Positions 43,314 to 53,172 are shown, counted from the stretch's first letter. The stretch: 64,000 nucleotides of DNA from an uncultured Lachnospiraceae bacterium (GCA_910578345.1 CAJTRA010000008.1:62001-126000); one strand, 5' to 3'. Notes: a model not told the origin generated them from the sequence alone. Program-made: numbers and translations.

Positions 43314-44483
43314 ATGGACAAGCGGATACAGGATTCTCAGGATCAGGCAGCAGAACAGAATCCAGCAGAGAACGGGCAGGATACCTATGATCAGGCAGCA
43401 GAGAAGCAGACAGGGAAAGGAAGCGGAAAGAGAAGCCAGCGGCTGAGGAATATTCCGCTGTTGATCGTGGAGATCTGTGTTTTGCTGATTGCAATCGGTG
43501 TTATGTATGTTGTGGTAACGACGACCGATGAGGTGGAGCGCAAGGAGATTAACCAGGAGCAGATCATCATCAATGAAGAAGTGAAAGAGACGCAGAAGGA
43601 AGAGGTCGAGAAGAAAGTCTCTAAGGGATACCGTAATATCGCACTCTTTGGTGTGGATGCCAGAGATGGAGAATTAGGCAGAGGAACCAGGAGCGATACG
43701 ATTATCATAGCCAGTATCAATCAGGATACACAGGAGATCAAATTGGTCTCTGTTTTCCGGGATACCTATCTGAACCTTGGGAACGATTCCTATAACAAAT
43801 GCAATGCAGCCTATGCGCAGGGCGGACCAGAGCAGGCAATCAATATGCTCAACACGAATCTTGATCTGGATATCACCGATTACGTGACGGTTGGTTTCGG
43901 CGGGTTAATTGACTCGGTAGATGCGCTGGGCGGCATAGAGATGGAAGTGACGGATGCCGAGATCTCCCATTTGAATAATTACCAGTTGACGATGTCGGAA
44001 GAGCTGGGCGTCGATTACATTCCGGTGAAGCGCAGCGGCAAGCAGCTTTTAAATGGAATGCAGGCGACGGCATACTGCCGGATCCGCTATACGAAAGGCG
44101 ACGATTTCAGACGTGCTGAGCGTCAGAGAGATGTGCTGACAGCGATGATGGAGAAAGCGAAAGAGGCATCGGCCAGTTCTCTGCGGCAGATGGTCATTGC
44201 CATCCTGCCAGAGGTGGAGACATCGCTGAACGTCAACGAGATCATAAGCGTGCTGGGCAGTGTGGCGGGTTATAATATCGTGGCCAGCGATGGGTTCCCA
44301 TTTGAAGAGAACCGGACAGGCGCTACTGTCGGCAGCAAGGGAAGCTGTGTCATCCCAGATGATTTGGAAGAAAATGTTATTGCGCTGCATAAGCTGTTAT
44401 ATCCGGAGACAGATTATAAACCATCCAGGCAGGTGCTCAGTATCAGTGGAGAGATTGATGCATTAACGCTGGAGTATCGATAG
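43314..44483 (+). CDS. LytR-CpsA-Psr (LCP) family protein
   Basis: 389 residues. A cytoplasmic Gln/Asp/Glu-rich N-terminus, one membrane helix (about 45-68), then an extracellular LCP domain with GVDARDGELGRGTRSDTII, VSVFRDTYL and RYTKGDDFRRAERQRDVL; the Arg and Asp residues bind the pyrophosphate of a polyprenyl-linked polymer. LCP enzymes attach teichoic acids or capsule polymers to peptidoglycan. ATG 43314 has AGGGAG; GTG 43272 is weaker. The 230-bp upstream region is AT-rich and holds no gene. Confidence 0.9.
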   Translation: MDKRIQDSQDQAAEQNPAENGQDTYDQAAEKQTGKGSGKRSQRLRNIPLLIVEICVLLIAIGVMYVVVTTTDEVERKEINQEQIIINEEVKETQKEEVEKKVSKGYRNIALFGVDARDGELGRGTRSDTIIIASINQDTQEIKLVSVFRDTYLNLGNDSYNKCNAAYAQGGPEQAINMLNTNLDLDITDYVTVGFGGLIDSVDALGGIEMEVTDAEISHLNNYQLTMSEELGVDYIPVKRSGKQLLNGMQATAYCRIRYTKGDDFRRAERQRDVLTAMMEKAKEASASSLRQMVIAILPEVETSLNVNEIISVLGSVAGYNIVASDGFPFEENRTGATVGSKGSCVIPDDLEENVIALHKLLYPETDYKPSRQVLSISGEIDALTLEYR

Positions 44484-44569
44484 ATATGGTTAACGACATT
44501 GGCAATGGAAATTTGTTATGGCGTTTACGACAAATGCAATAGGATGAAACACATAGAGAGAAGACGACA

Positions 44570-44607
44570 TTCACCCGCATATGATCTGCATAGATCATGC
44601 GGGTGAA
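44570..44607 (+). promoter_or_regulatory. Strong hairpin between the LCP gene and the ABC exporter
   Basis: TTCACCCGCA pairs with TGCGGGTGAA and TGATCT with AGATCA around a GCAT loop, 16 pairs with a 2-nt bulge. No T run follows directly. It could terminate the LCP transcript or regulate the exporter. Confidence 0.5.
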
Positions 44608-44644
44608 AATGTCCGCTTTTCTAATGACTGTATGGGGGTTGAGA

Positions 44645-46459
44645 ATGAAGAAACTACTCATTTACTTAAAAGATTATAAAAAGGAGACGGTCTTAGCGCC
44701 TCTTTTTAAAATGCTGGAAGCGACGTTTGAGCTGTTCGTGCCGCTTGTCATGGCGGCGGTCATAGACCAGGGAATCGGCGGGAGTAATGCATCTTATGTG
44801 CTGCGCATGGGAGGCGTGCTGATTCTGTTGGGACTGATAGGGCTGGTCTGCTCGATTACCGCACAGTATTTTGCGGCGAAAGCGGCGGTCGGATTTTCCA
44901 CGAAACTGAAACATGCCCTTTTTTCCCATATCCAGGGACTGTCTTTTACGGAGATCGATACGCTGGGTACGGCGACTATGATCACCCGTATGACTTCCGA
45001 CGTGAACCAGGTGCAGAATGGCGTGAACATGGTGTTGCGTTTGTTCCTGCGGTCGCCTTTTATCGTGTTCGGCGCTATGATCATGGCGTTTACGATCGAT
45101 GTGAAAGCAGCGTTTATCTTTGTGGTGACGATTCCGCTTCTCTCCGTGGTCGTATTTGGGATCATGATGTGGACCATGCCTCTGTACAAGAAAGTGCAGG
45201 CGGGTTTAGACAGCGTGCTTGGAGCGACAAGAGAAAATCTTACGGGAGCCAGAGTGATTCGTGCTTTCAATAAAGAGCAGGAAGAGATCGATGCCTTTGA
45301 GGCAAAGAACAGCGCGCTGGCGCATATGCAGTTATTTGTAGGCAAGATCTCCGCACTGACCAACCCCGTGACATATATTATCATCAATGCGGCGACCATT
45401 GTGCTTCTCTATACCGGTGCGGTACGGGTTGATGAAGGGACGATTACCCAGGGGCAGGTGGTGGCGCTGGTCAATTATATGTCACAGATCCTGGTGGAAT
45501 TGGTGAAATTGGCAAACCTGATTATTACGATCACTAAGGCGCTTGCCTGTGCGAACCGCATCCAGAGTGTGTTCGAGATCGAGTCCAGCATGGTATGGGA
45601 ACAGAAGCTGTCAGGAGCGGCTATAAATGCGGAGGCAAAACAGCCGGAAGGATCTGTCGAGGGACAGAGAGTGGATACAGGCGCAGGCGGTCATGATGTA
45701 CCGGACGGACCGCAGCCATATGATCAGATTGTTTTTGACCATGTATGCCTGACCTATGCGGGCGCCGGGGCAGAATCTTTGACGGATATTGATTTTCGGG
45801 TGAAAAAGGGTCAGACGGTCGGCATTATCGGCGGCACCGGTTCCGGAAAGTCTTCTCTGGTCAGCATGATACCGCGTTTCTACGATGCCACGAAGGGGCA
45901 TGTCCTGATCAATGGAAAAGACGTGCGCGAGTATGGGATGGAAGAACTGCGGCAGATGATCGGAATCGTTCCGCAGAAAGCAGTGCTTTTCCAGGGAACG
46001 ATCCGTGAGAACATGCAGTGGGGAAAGAATGACGCCACGGACGAACAGATCTGGCAGGCAGTCGAGACGGCGCAGGCAAGAGAGTTCGTGGAGAAGAAAG
46101 ATGGGAAGCTGGACGCCGTCATTGCGCAGGCCGGCAGAAATCTGTCCGGCGGCCAGAGGCAGCGTCTGACCATAGCCCGTGCGCTGGTTGGGAAGCCGCA
46201 GATCCTGATCTTAGACGACAGTGCGTCTGCCTTAGATTATGCGACGGATGCGGCGCTGCGGCAGGCGATCCATACGATGGAAGGGGATATGACAGTCTTT
46301 ATCGTGTCACAGAGAGCTTCTTCGATCCAACATGCTGACCAGATCATTGTTTTAGACGATGGGGAGATGGCGGCAATCGGGACACATGCTGAACTATTGG
46401 AGCATTGTGAGGTTTATCAGGAGATTTATTATTCTCAGTATCCGAAGAACAAGTCATGA
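44645..46459 (+). CDS. ABC exporter half-transporter with degenerate ATPase site
   Basis: 604 residues. Six-helix membrane domain (about 1-310), a spacer, then an ATPase with Walker A GGTGSGKS near 396 and LSGGQRQR near 500. The catalytic Glu after Walker B is Asp (LILDDSASALD near 521) and the switch His is Gln (VSQRASS near 555). Such changes mark the non-catalytic half of heterodimeric exporters such as BmrCD or TM287/288. The partner follows 33 bp later. GGGGGTTGAG decides the start at 44645 over an upstream frame. Confidence 0.93.
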   Translation: MKKLLIYLKDYKKETVLAPLFKMLEATFELFVPLVMAAVIDQGIGGSNASYVLRMGGVLILLGLIGLVCSITAQYFAAKAAVGFSTKLKHALFSHIQGLSFTEIDTLGTATMITRMTSDVNQVQNGVNMVLRLFLRSPFIVFGAMIMAFTIDVKAAFIFVVTIPLLSVVVFGIMMWTMPLYKKVQAGLDSVLGATRENLTGARVIRAFNKEQEEIDAFEAKNSALAHMQLFVGKISALTNPVTYIIINAATIVLLYTGAVRVDEGTITQGQVVALVNYMSQILVELVKLANLIITITKALACANRIQSVFEIESSMVWEQKLSGAAINAEAKQPEGSVEGQRVDTGAGGHDVPDGPQPYDQIVFDHVCLTYAGAGAESLTDIDFRVKKGQTVGIIGGTGSGKSSLVSMIPRFYDATKGHVLINGKDVREYGMEELRQMIGIVPQKAVLFQGTIRENMQWGKNDATDEQIWQAVETAQAREFVEKKDGKLDAVIAQAGRNLSGGQRQRLTIARALVGKPQILILDDSASALDYATDAALRQAIHTMEGDMTVFIVSQRASSIQHADQIIVLDDGEMAAIGTHAELLEHCEVYQEIYYSQYPKNKS

Positions 46460-46492
46460 ACAATTTGGGGTAGAAGGGAGCAGGATAGAGAG

Positions 46493-48259
46493 ATGGCGAG
46501 AACAAGAAAGAGCGGCGGCCAGAGGGGAACGCTGCGAAAGGTACTGCGTTATATTAGAAAATACTGGCTTTATCTGGCGTTGTCGATCATTATGGCGGCG
46601 GTCACAGTGACGCTGACGCTGTATCTTCCGATTCTGACCGGAAGAGTAATCGATCTGATCCTTGATCGGGGACATGTGGATTTCGACGGCGTGTTTGCTA
46701 TTCTGAGGCAGATGGCAGTGGTGATTGTGATCACGGCGGCCGCACAGTGGATCATGAATATCTGTAACAATAAGATGACTTACCGGATTGTGCAGGATAT
46801 CCGGGACGAGGCGTTTAAACGGATCGAGATCCTGCCGCTTAAATATATCGACGGGCATTCTTATGGTGAAGTCGTCAGTCGGGTGATCGCAGATGTGGAC
46901 CAGTTTGCAGACGGACTCTTGATGGGATTCACGCAGTTTTTCACGGGCGTTATCACGATCTTAGGAACACTGGGTTTTATGGTAAGCGTGAATGTCGGGA
47001 TTACGGGAGTGGTCGTACTGATCACGCCGCTGTCCTTCCTGGTGGCTGCCTTTATCGCCAGAAAAACCTTTGTCATGTTCAGGGCGCAGTCGGAGACAAG
47101 AGGAGAACAGACGGCGCTGATTGAGGAAATGATCGGAAACCAGAAGGTAGTTCAGGCTTTTTCTCATGAGGACGAGGCGCTTTGTGAGTTTGATGAGATC
47201 AATGGAAGACTGGAACGCTGTTCCCTGAAAGCAATCTTCTATTCTTCGATCACCAATCCTTCCACAAGATTTGTCAACAATCTGGTTTATGCGGGTGTAG
47301 CAGTGACAGGCGCAGTGTTTGCAATCCGCGGCGGTATCAGCGTAGGACAGTTGTCCTGTTTCCTGAGTTATGCGAACCAGTATACAAAGCCTTTTAACGA
47401 GATTTCGGGGGTGGTGACGGAACTGCAGAATGCGCTTGCCTGTGCGGCCAGGATCTTTGCCCTGATCGAGGAGGAGCCTCAGATACCGGACAGGGAGAAT
47501 GCAGTCACGCTGGGAGAGGTAGAGGGCAGGATCACACTGGAACATGTGGATTTCTCCTATGTGCCGGATAAGCAGTTGATCACGGATTTTAACCTGGCGG
47601 TGCAGCCGGGACAGCGGGTGGCGATCGTAGGTCCTACAGGCTGTGGCAAGACGACGGTCATCAATCTGTTGATGCGCTTCTATGATGTACAGTCAGGAAG
47701 TATCCGGGTGGAGGGACAGGATATCCGCGATGTGACCAGGAGCAGCCTGCGCGCAAATTATGGCATGGTGCTGCAGGAGACATGGTTAAAGGCAGGAACG
47801 GTCAGAGAGAATATCATTATGGGTAAGCCGGAGGCGACCGAGGAGGAGATTATCCTGGCGGCTAAGGCGTCTCACGCTCACAGTTTTATTAAGAGACTGC
47901 CGGATGGATATGACACGGTGATTGCTGAAGATGGCGGAAATCTTTCGCAAGGACAGAAGCAGCTTTTGTGTATCACGAGGGTGATGTTGTGTCTGCCGCC
48001 GATGTTGATCTTAGATGAGGCGACTTCTTCGATTGATACGAGAACGGAGATCAGAATCCAGAAAGCTTTTGCAGCCATGATGGAAGGGCGGACCAGCTTT
48101 ATCGTGGCCCACAGATTATCTACGATTCGGGAGGCAGATGTGATCTTAGTCATGAAAGATGGCAATATCGTCGAGCAAGGAGATCACGAGACGCTCCTTG
48201 CACAGAACGGGTTCTATGCGACATTGTACAACAGCCAGTTTGTGGGGTACAGCGCATAA
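46493..48259 (+). CDS. ABC exporter half-transporter, catalytic partner
   Basis: 588 residues. Six-helix membrane domain, then ATPase with Walker A GPTGCGKTT near 380, signature LSQGQKQL near 483, LILDEATSSID near 506 with the catalytic Glu, and AHRLST with the switch His near 540. It should pair with the previous gene as a heterodimeric multidrug or lipid exporter, with one full ATP site per dimer. The start has AAGGGAGCAGGA upstream. Confidence 0.93.
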   Translation: MARTRKSGGQRGTLRKVLRYIRKYWLYLALSIIMAAVTVTLTLYLPILTGRVIDLILDRGHVDFDGVFAILRQMAVVIVITAAAQWIMNICNNKMTYRIVQDIRDEAFKRIEILPLKYIDGHSYGEVVSRVIADVDQFADGLLMGFTQFFTGVITILGTLGFMVSVNVGITGVVVLITPLSFLVAAFIARKTFVMFRAQSETRGEQTALIEEMIGNQKVVQAFSHEDEALCEFDEINGRLERCSLKAIFYSSITNPSTRFVNNLVYAGVAVTGAVFAIRGGISVGQLSCFLSYANQYTKPFNEISGVVTELQNALACAARIFALIEEEPQIPDRENAVTLGEVEGRITLEHVDFSYVPDKQLITDFNLAVQPGQRVAIVGPTGCGKTTVINLLMRFYDVQSGSIRVEGQDIRDVTRSSLRANYGMVLQETWLKAGTVRENIIMGKPEATEEEIILAAKASHAHSFIKRLPDGYDTVIAEDGGNLSQGQKQLLCITRVMLCLPPMLILDEATSSIDTRTEIRIQKAFAAMMEGRTSFIVAHRLSTIREADVILVMKDGNIVEQGDHETLLAQNGFYATLYNSQFVGYSA

Positions 48260-48269
48260 TACCTTCCTC

Positions 48270-48818
48270 TTATCCGAGTTCGCGCGGCAAAGCAAGCGAA
48301 TCTCGCAAACGAGCTTTGCTCGTCTTTTGATAATAGGCGGCGTCTTCATTGTAATCCATGTACTCAGAACGGATGTCAGTGATGGCGCCGTCTTTCCATG
48401 TGAAAAGAAGATAGTAATAGACTACGGTATGGGAATTTAGAAACTCGTCGGAAGTAAACAAGGCGGTGAGTTCGGTTTTCTCGATCTCATTTTCCTCACA
48501 GAACAGATCCAGATCCGTCGGGAGCCCATCGATGAAAAAAGTAGGCAGAAGGAGCGTGATCTGGGCGTCAAAAGGAATCTCCTGCGGTGCTAACACCTGA
48601 TAATCGCCGCCATCCACAGAGGTAAAGATCTTATATCCGTCATAGGCGTTTAGAAAAGTCTCTGCATTATCCCCGACGGCCACGTCGCGGCTTGTCGTAT
48701 GGGTCGTCAGATTCAGTTCATAATCGGTGGCGGTAAGGAGCGGGGTGGTCTTCCCGCAGGCGGTCAGCAGGATGAGAGATAAGATGAGCGCTGTCACAAG
48801 AATACAGGATCGTTTCAT
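48270..48818 (-). CDS. Putative lipoprotein
   Basis: 182 residues from the ATG at 48818. The signal sequence has lipobox LLTAC with Cys21, so it is anchored to the outer face of the membrane. The mature part of about 160 residues has no repeats and no domain I recognise. The ribosome binding site is not close (AAAGGA 13 nt upstream). It converges on the ABC exporter and stands alone; tRNA-Trp lies upstream on the same strand. Confidence 0.75.
   Translation of the reverse strand: MKRSCILVTALILSLILLTACGKTTPLLTATDYELNLTTHTTSRDVAVGDNAETFLNAYDGYKIFTSVDGGDYQVLAPQEIPFDAQITLLLPTFFIDGLPTDLDLFCEENEIEKTELTALFTSDEFLNSHTVVYYYLLFTWKDGAITDIRSEYMDYNEDAAYYQKTSKARLRDSLALPRELG
48309..48327 (+). terminator. Terminator of the ABC exporter operon
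   Basis: ACGAGC (48309-48314) and GCTCGT (48318-48323) with a TTT loop, followed by CTTTT. It lies inside the 3' end of the converging lipoprotein gene. Confidence 0.55.
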
Positions 48819-48853
48819 TATGGAGGAAGTTCCTTTCGTAAAGTCAAGAATCC

Positions 48854-48875
48854 CGCCGCGAGCGGCGTTTTTTTT
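48854..48875 (+). terminator. Plus-strand terminator upstream of the lipoprotein gene
   Basis: CGCCG (48854-48858), loop CGAG, CGGCG (48863-48867), then eight T. No plus-strand gene needs it, so it may block read-through from the ABC operon or an antisense RNA. Confidence 0.6.
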
Positions 48876-48935
48876 GACCCTCGCGGCAGTCGCCAAGTGT
48901 TTGCAGGCAATCCCCTGGCTCGCTGCTCGTGGGAA

Positions 48936-48961
48936 TAAAAAAGTTCACCTTACGGCAAACT
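48936..48961 (-). terminator. Terminator of tRNA-Trp
   Basis: On the minus strand AGTTTGCC pairs with GGTGAACT (two G-U pairs) around GTAA and is followed by six T. It lies 29 bp past the tRNA 3' end. Confidence 0.65.
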
Positions 48962-48989
48962 CTACAAAAAGTACAATGGATCTAACAAA

Positions 48990-49060
48990 CAGGGGCAGTA
49001 GGAATCGAACCCACATCGATGGTTTTGGAGACCACTGTTCTACCTTTGAACTATGCCCCT
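48990..49060 (-). tRNA. tRNA-Trp (CCA)
   Basis: 71 nt cloverleaf. Acceptor AGGGGCA/TGCCCCT with discriminator G, D arm AGTTCAAAGGTAGAAC, anticodon loop CTCCAAA giving CCA, T arm GTGGGTTCGATTCCTAC. CCA tail is not encoded. Confidence 0.95.
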
Positions 49061-49323
49061 ATGGATTGCGGCGGATCTCTTTCTCAAACCACCGGAATTC
49101 ATTATAGCATAAGTGAGGAAGGCATGCAAGATATTTTTCATTTAAGCAGGAATGAAATAGCCCCGAAATTGTAGAAGATGATGGAAATTTACGATTCTCT
49201 GTCACCTTTTTGCAGTCGGATGCGTGTTTTCTATAGAAGGATAAAGAAGAATATGGAAATGCCGCGAGGACGGGAAGCAAGGTCTTTTGAGGTAAAGAAA
49301 GTGGAGCAGGGGGTGGAAGACAG

Positions 49324-49794
49324 TTGACGGTAGAAGAGGCGGTTATGGAATACGGCGACATGCTTTTCAGGATCAGTATGGTACTGTTAGGGCACGAGCA
49401 GGATGCACAGGATGTGGTGCAGGACACTTTCTGCAGGTATATGGAGCACAGGCAGGCATTGTATGATAAAGACCATGAGAAAGCCTGGCTGATCCGGGTG
49501 GCGGTCAACCGGTGTAAGGATGTGCACAGGGGCAGAAGAAGACATCCGCTGGTGTGTCTGGAGGAAGTGGAACAGTACTGTGAGTTCCAGGAGCAGAGCG
49601 AGGTGCTGACGGCGCTGATGAATCTGCCGGACCAGATGAAAACGGTCCTCTATCTGCATTACATCGAGGGATATAAGAGCGCTGAGATTGCACGGATGCT
49701 TGGGATCACCACGAGTGCAGTGAAGAAGCGGATGCAGCGCGGCAGGGAGCGAATGAAGTTGTCCCTGTCAGGGAAAGAGCCGTTATCGTCGTAA
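49324..49794 (+). CDS. RNA polymerase ECF sigma factor
   Basis: 156 residues. Region 2 (AVMEYGDMLFRISMVLLGHEQDAQDVVQDTF) and region 4 (LPDQMKTVLYLHYIEGYKSAEIARMLGITTSAVKKRMQRGRERMK) are clear, with no other domain. It starts at TTG 49324 with GGGGGTGG upstream; ATG 49345 is an alternative. The next gene, 29 bp away, encodes a single-pass membrane protein placed like an anti-sigma factor. Confidence 0.93.
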   Translation: MTVEEAVMEYGDMLFRISMVLLGHEQDAQDVVQDTFCRYMEHRQALYDKDHEKAWLIRVAVNRCKDVHRGRRRHPLVCLEEVEQYCEFQEQSEVLTALMNLPDQMKTVLYLHYIEGYKSAEIARMLGITTSAVKKRMQRGRERMKLSLSGKEPLSS

Positions 49795-49823
49795 TATAAG
49801 AGCGGCGGGAAGGAGTGGACAGA

Positions 49824-51020
49824 ATGGATACAGAGAAACTGAAAGATTCCGTGCGCGGGATACAGATGAGAGAGGAAATGAAGGAGGCAGTGATAGCAGA
49901 CGTGAAACGAAGGACGGCACAGACGACCGATGATCATAAGCGTTCCGGAGCAGGATGGCGGAAGAATCTGGCAGCGGCAGCGCTCGTTCTTGCGGCAGTC
50001 AGTGCGGCGGCCTTTCCGGTGAGCGCCTTTGTTGATTCTCTTGTGAAAGAGCGGATGGAGATGATGCCGCAGGCGGAGAAGGACGCCTATGTGGAGAATA
50101 TTAAGAACCAGATGACAGAGGCTGACGGCTTTACCAGAGCTTATTCAGCGCAGGAGGAGGAAAGGTATGAAGAGATGGCCCGTCGCTATCAGGCAGGAAC
50201 TTTTCCGGATAAGGAAGTAGTGCAGGTGGAAAATGAGAAAGAAGCCGAGGATTATGAATTCTGTTATGTGAAACCAACCTCGGTATTCTGCCTGCCAGAG
50301 CGGGAGCTGACAGACGAAGAGCTATTGGAAATCATCGACTTTATGGCAAAGCGGGAATATGCGTACCGGGAGAACTACGAGAAAGAAAATGCGGAGGAGA
50401 TCGCGAAGGAGGAGAAACAGCAGGAAGCAGAGATCGAGGCGAATGTAGCAGGAGGCGGTATCACGGAGCAGCAGGCGATAGAGAATGCAAAGCAGAAACT
50501 GACAGAGATTTTCAACATAACCGGGGAAGGGTTTGAGTGGAACTCTTATTATGCGGAAGGAGAGGAAGAGAAAGCGGCATATTATTGTGTCAACTGGACA
50601 AACTTCATCGGCCGCCAGTATTATTATTTCTATATTGATGCGGACGATGGCCATATGGTAAGCGCCAGTTATTCCGGCAGTGACGTACATGACATAGAGC
50701 CTGTTGCAATCGAAGAGGCGCGCAGCCGGATCCCACAGTTGTATCGAGCGGCGGCGGAATTCGAGAAGAAACTGATCGGTGGAACTTATAGCAGTGTCTA
50801 TGTCTATTATCTGCAGTACCAGGATGGAACAGCAGGAAAAGGCGTGAGGTTCTACTTTGCCGGAGAAGACCAGAATGCTTTCAGCGTGGCCTACACATGG
50901 GATGGTTTATTGTATGAAGCCGCGGAGAAGAGCATTTCCGGACTTGAGGATGGGAAAGAGCGGGAACTGTGGAGCGGTGAAGGCTATCGCAAGGCAAAGG
51001 AAGTGTTTCAGAAGGTGTAA
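49824..51020 (+). CDS. Membrane-anchored protein, candidate anti-sigma factor
   Basis: 398 residues. A cytoplasmic N-terminus of about 47 residues, one membrane helix (about 48-70), and a long outer part rich in Glu and Tyr, with a helical middle (LPERELTDEELLEIIDFMAKREYA) and a PepSY-like C-terminal portion with AYYCVNWTNFIGRQYYYFYIDADDGHMV. Position after an ECF sigma gene and topology suggest that it holds the sigma factor; a canonical zinc-binding anti-sigma motif is absent. ATG 49824 has AAGGAG. Confidence 0.75.
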   Translation: MDTEKLKDSVRGIQMREEMKEAVIADVKRRTAQTTDDHKRSGAGWRKNLAAAALVLAAVSAAAFPVSAFVDSLVKERMEMMPQAEKDAYVENIKNQMTEADGFTRAYSAQEEERYEEMARRYQAGTFPDKEVVQVENEKEAEDYEFCYVKPTSVFCLPERELTDEELLEIIDFMAKREYAYRENYEKENAEEIAKEEKQQEAEIEANVAGGGITEQQAIENAKQKLTEIFNITGEGFEWNSYYAEGEEEKAAYYCVNWTNFIGRQYYYFYIDADDGHMVSASYSGSDVHDIEPVAIEEARSRIPQLYRAAAEFEKKLIGGTYSSVYVYYLQYQDGTAGKGVRFYFAGEDQNAFSVAYTWDGLLYEAAEKSISGLEDGKERELWSGEGYRKAKEVFQKV

Positions 51021-51065
51021 AGAATAAGACAGCGGCATGCCGATGGCAGCCGCTGTGCGAGGGGG

Positions 51066-52277
51066 TTATGATCTGCTGACTTTACGGTATCCTCGCCAGG
51101 CCGCCGCAGTACAAAACAGGAAGAGCGCACAGGCGATCGCGGCCGGCAGGCAGACATTTTTCATTCCTCCGGTCACAGAGATGCGGCCAAGTTCAAGCAG
51201 CGCATCGAGATTGACCATCAGAAATACAGGCGAGGCATAAGTTAAGCCACGCAGGAGATTGAGAAGAAATCAGCAAAGGTGAAAGGAAATATCATTTAAG
51301 GGATGATGGACTGAGCAGTATGTCATCAGAGCAACACCACTCTGGAAAAGCATAAAGCTGAAGAAGGGCAGGACATAACAGACACCTGCGCCTACAATAG
51401 CATGGAAAGAACTGTGGCACCGGGAGGAGACCCAGATCGTGATGGCACATAGTTCCAGTGTCCCCAGAAAGCTGATGAACAGAGTTTCTGCCAGATAGGC
51501 GCCGACAGACTGCTGTAGAATAGAAAGTTCGGCAAATCCCCGCCATTGCACCACTAAGGTGCAGATACAATGCAGTCCGTCCGCTCCATAGACAGCCGTA
51601 TAGAGCAGCAGATGAAAAGTCACAAAAAAGAACCAGAGAAGGAGGGAAATGGCGAAAGCAGCCGCAATCTTGGAGAGAGCATCTGCGGCAGGACCTTCTT
51701 TGGTCGTAAATAGCAGCGCTTTTGTTCCATCTTGTTCCTCTTCCGAAAATACAATGGATACTGTATACAGGATGAGCATACTCACCCCCAGCATCAAAAG
51801 ACCAAATTCATCCAGAAAGGCGGTCCATCCATAATAATAGGCCAGATACGGTTTCATGCCGGCGGCCGTATAGGATTGACCGAGCGCGGTTTCGGCAAGT
51901 GGAAACGTTTTTGCAGCGATCCGATAGTCGTCGCTGCCGTTGTCATATCCATCAGAGAGATAGTTCATCACGAAGGTGTTTAAAAAGTTGCCGGGCAGCC
52001 GGTCATACTCTCCCTTCGGTATTCCCTGGGGAAAGCCATATTTCTCAACAATCCGGGAGACTTTCTCATCGGTCAGTTCACCGCGGAATTCTTCCGTGAT
52101 CTGTCGGTCCATTCTGACTGCATCGAGAGCATAATAGGTGATGCCGTTGATGGTACAGCTTTGTGATATGACAGTATGATAGAAAAAGAAGATCTCCAGA
52201 AACAGGACGATGAGAAATCCTGCGGCAACAGATTTCCTGCAGCACAGTTTACAGAGTTCCATTTTGTATAGACGCAT
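51066..52277 (-). pseudogene. ABC transporter permease with in-frame TGA
   Basis: The frame opens at ATG 52277 with AGGAGGTG and runs 335 codons with about six membrane segments. Codon 336 is TGA (51270-51272). The same frame then continues for 67 sense codons to TAA (51066-51068), encoding another membrane-like stretch (FLLNLLRGLTYASPVFLMV, then a final helix of about 17 residues). Full length would be about 403 residues. It is probably a nonsense mutation or a sequence error; the truncated form may still function. It is the last gene of the sigma-membrane protein-ATPase-permease operon. Confidence 0.75.
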
Positions 52278-52290
52278 GTGGGACACCTCC

Positions 52291-53172
52291 TTATGATTTT
52301 TGTATAGGGGCTTTTTGGGACAGGTACAGATAGGCGTCTTCCAGGGTCGCCTCGATCTGCTGCGCTTCTTTGGCAGGCTTTTTTTCGGAGATGATGCGAA
52401 GCTCGACGGCGCTGCCCTGATGCCGCAGATTGCTGATGGTATACTGTCTTTCGAGAGCAGCGGCGGCATCTTCTGAAACGAGACATTTCCATACGCAACC
52501 AGCGGCCTTCTCAAGAAGGGCAGCTTCGTCTCCCATCTGGACGAGTCTGCCGTCGTGCATCAGCAGGATCTGATCCGCGATCGATTCCAGATCCGACACG
52601 ATATGGGTCGAGAGCAGGATAAGCCGGTTTTTGCTGAGGGAGCTGATGATGTTGCGGAAACGGACGCGCTCTCCGGGATCAAGGCCGGAGGTGGGTTCAT
52701 CCAGCACCAGGATCTCAGGATCGTTTAACAGCGCCTGGGCAATGCCGATCCTGCGGATCATGCCGCCGGAGAAGGTTTTTAATTTATTCTTTGCCTGGTC
52801 TGACAATCCAACGAGTTGAAGGAGAGTATCGATCCGGACGCAGGCATAGTCCTGCGGGAGCGCCTTCAATGCGGCCATATAGTGGAGGAAACGAAGGGCA
52901 GTGAACTCTCTGTAATATCCGAAATCCTGGGGCAGGTAGCCTAAGAGCATACGATACTCCCCGCCCAGCTGGCGGATCGGCATACCGTCGCACAGGATCG
53001 TCCCGCTTGTGGGTTCTAAGATACCGCAGAGCATTCTCATCAGCGTGGTCTTTCCGGCGCCGTTCTCTCCCAGCAGTCCGTATACGCCGTGTCCGAGGCT
53101 GGCAGTGATGTCTCTGACGGCAGTTTTATGCTGAAATGTTTTATTCAGATCGACAAACTCTAATCGGTGCAT
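52291..53172 (-). CDS. ABC transporter ATP-binding protein
   Basis: 293 residues. Walker A GENGAGKTTL near 36, signature FSGGMIRRIGIAQAL near 133, Walker B LVLDEPTSGLD near 153, switch His in LLSTHIVSDLE. The C-terminal ~80 residues are the accessory domain common in drug or antibiotic peptide exporters of the BcrA/YtrB kind. AAGGAGAAATCTT precedes the ATG. It overlaps the upstream membrane gene by 13 bp and lies 13 bp before the permease. Confidence 0.92.
   Translation of the reverse strand: MHRLEFVDLNKTFQHKTAVRDITASLGHGVYGLLGENGAGKTTLMRMLCGILEPTSGTILCDGMPIRQLGGEYRMLLGYLPQDFGYYREFTALRFLHYMAALKALPQDYACVRIDTLLQLVGLSDQAKNKLKTFSGGMIRRIGIAQALLNDPEILVLDEPTSGLDPGERVRFRNIISSLSKNRLILLSTHIVSDLESIADQILLMHDGRLVQMGDEAALLEKAAGCVWKCLVSEDAAAALERQYTISNLRHQGSAVELRIISEKKPAKEAQQIEATLEDAYLYLSQKAPIQKS

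Noticed and set aside
51037..51240. 67-codon plus-strand frame
   Set aside because: It lies opposite the tail of the ABC permease, whose frame continues past the TGA; no ribosome binding site.
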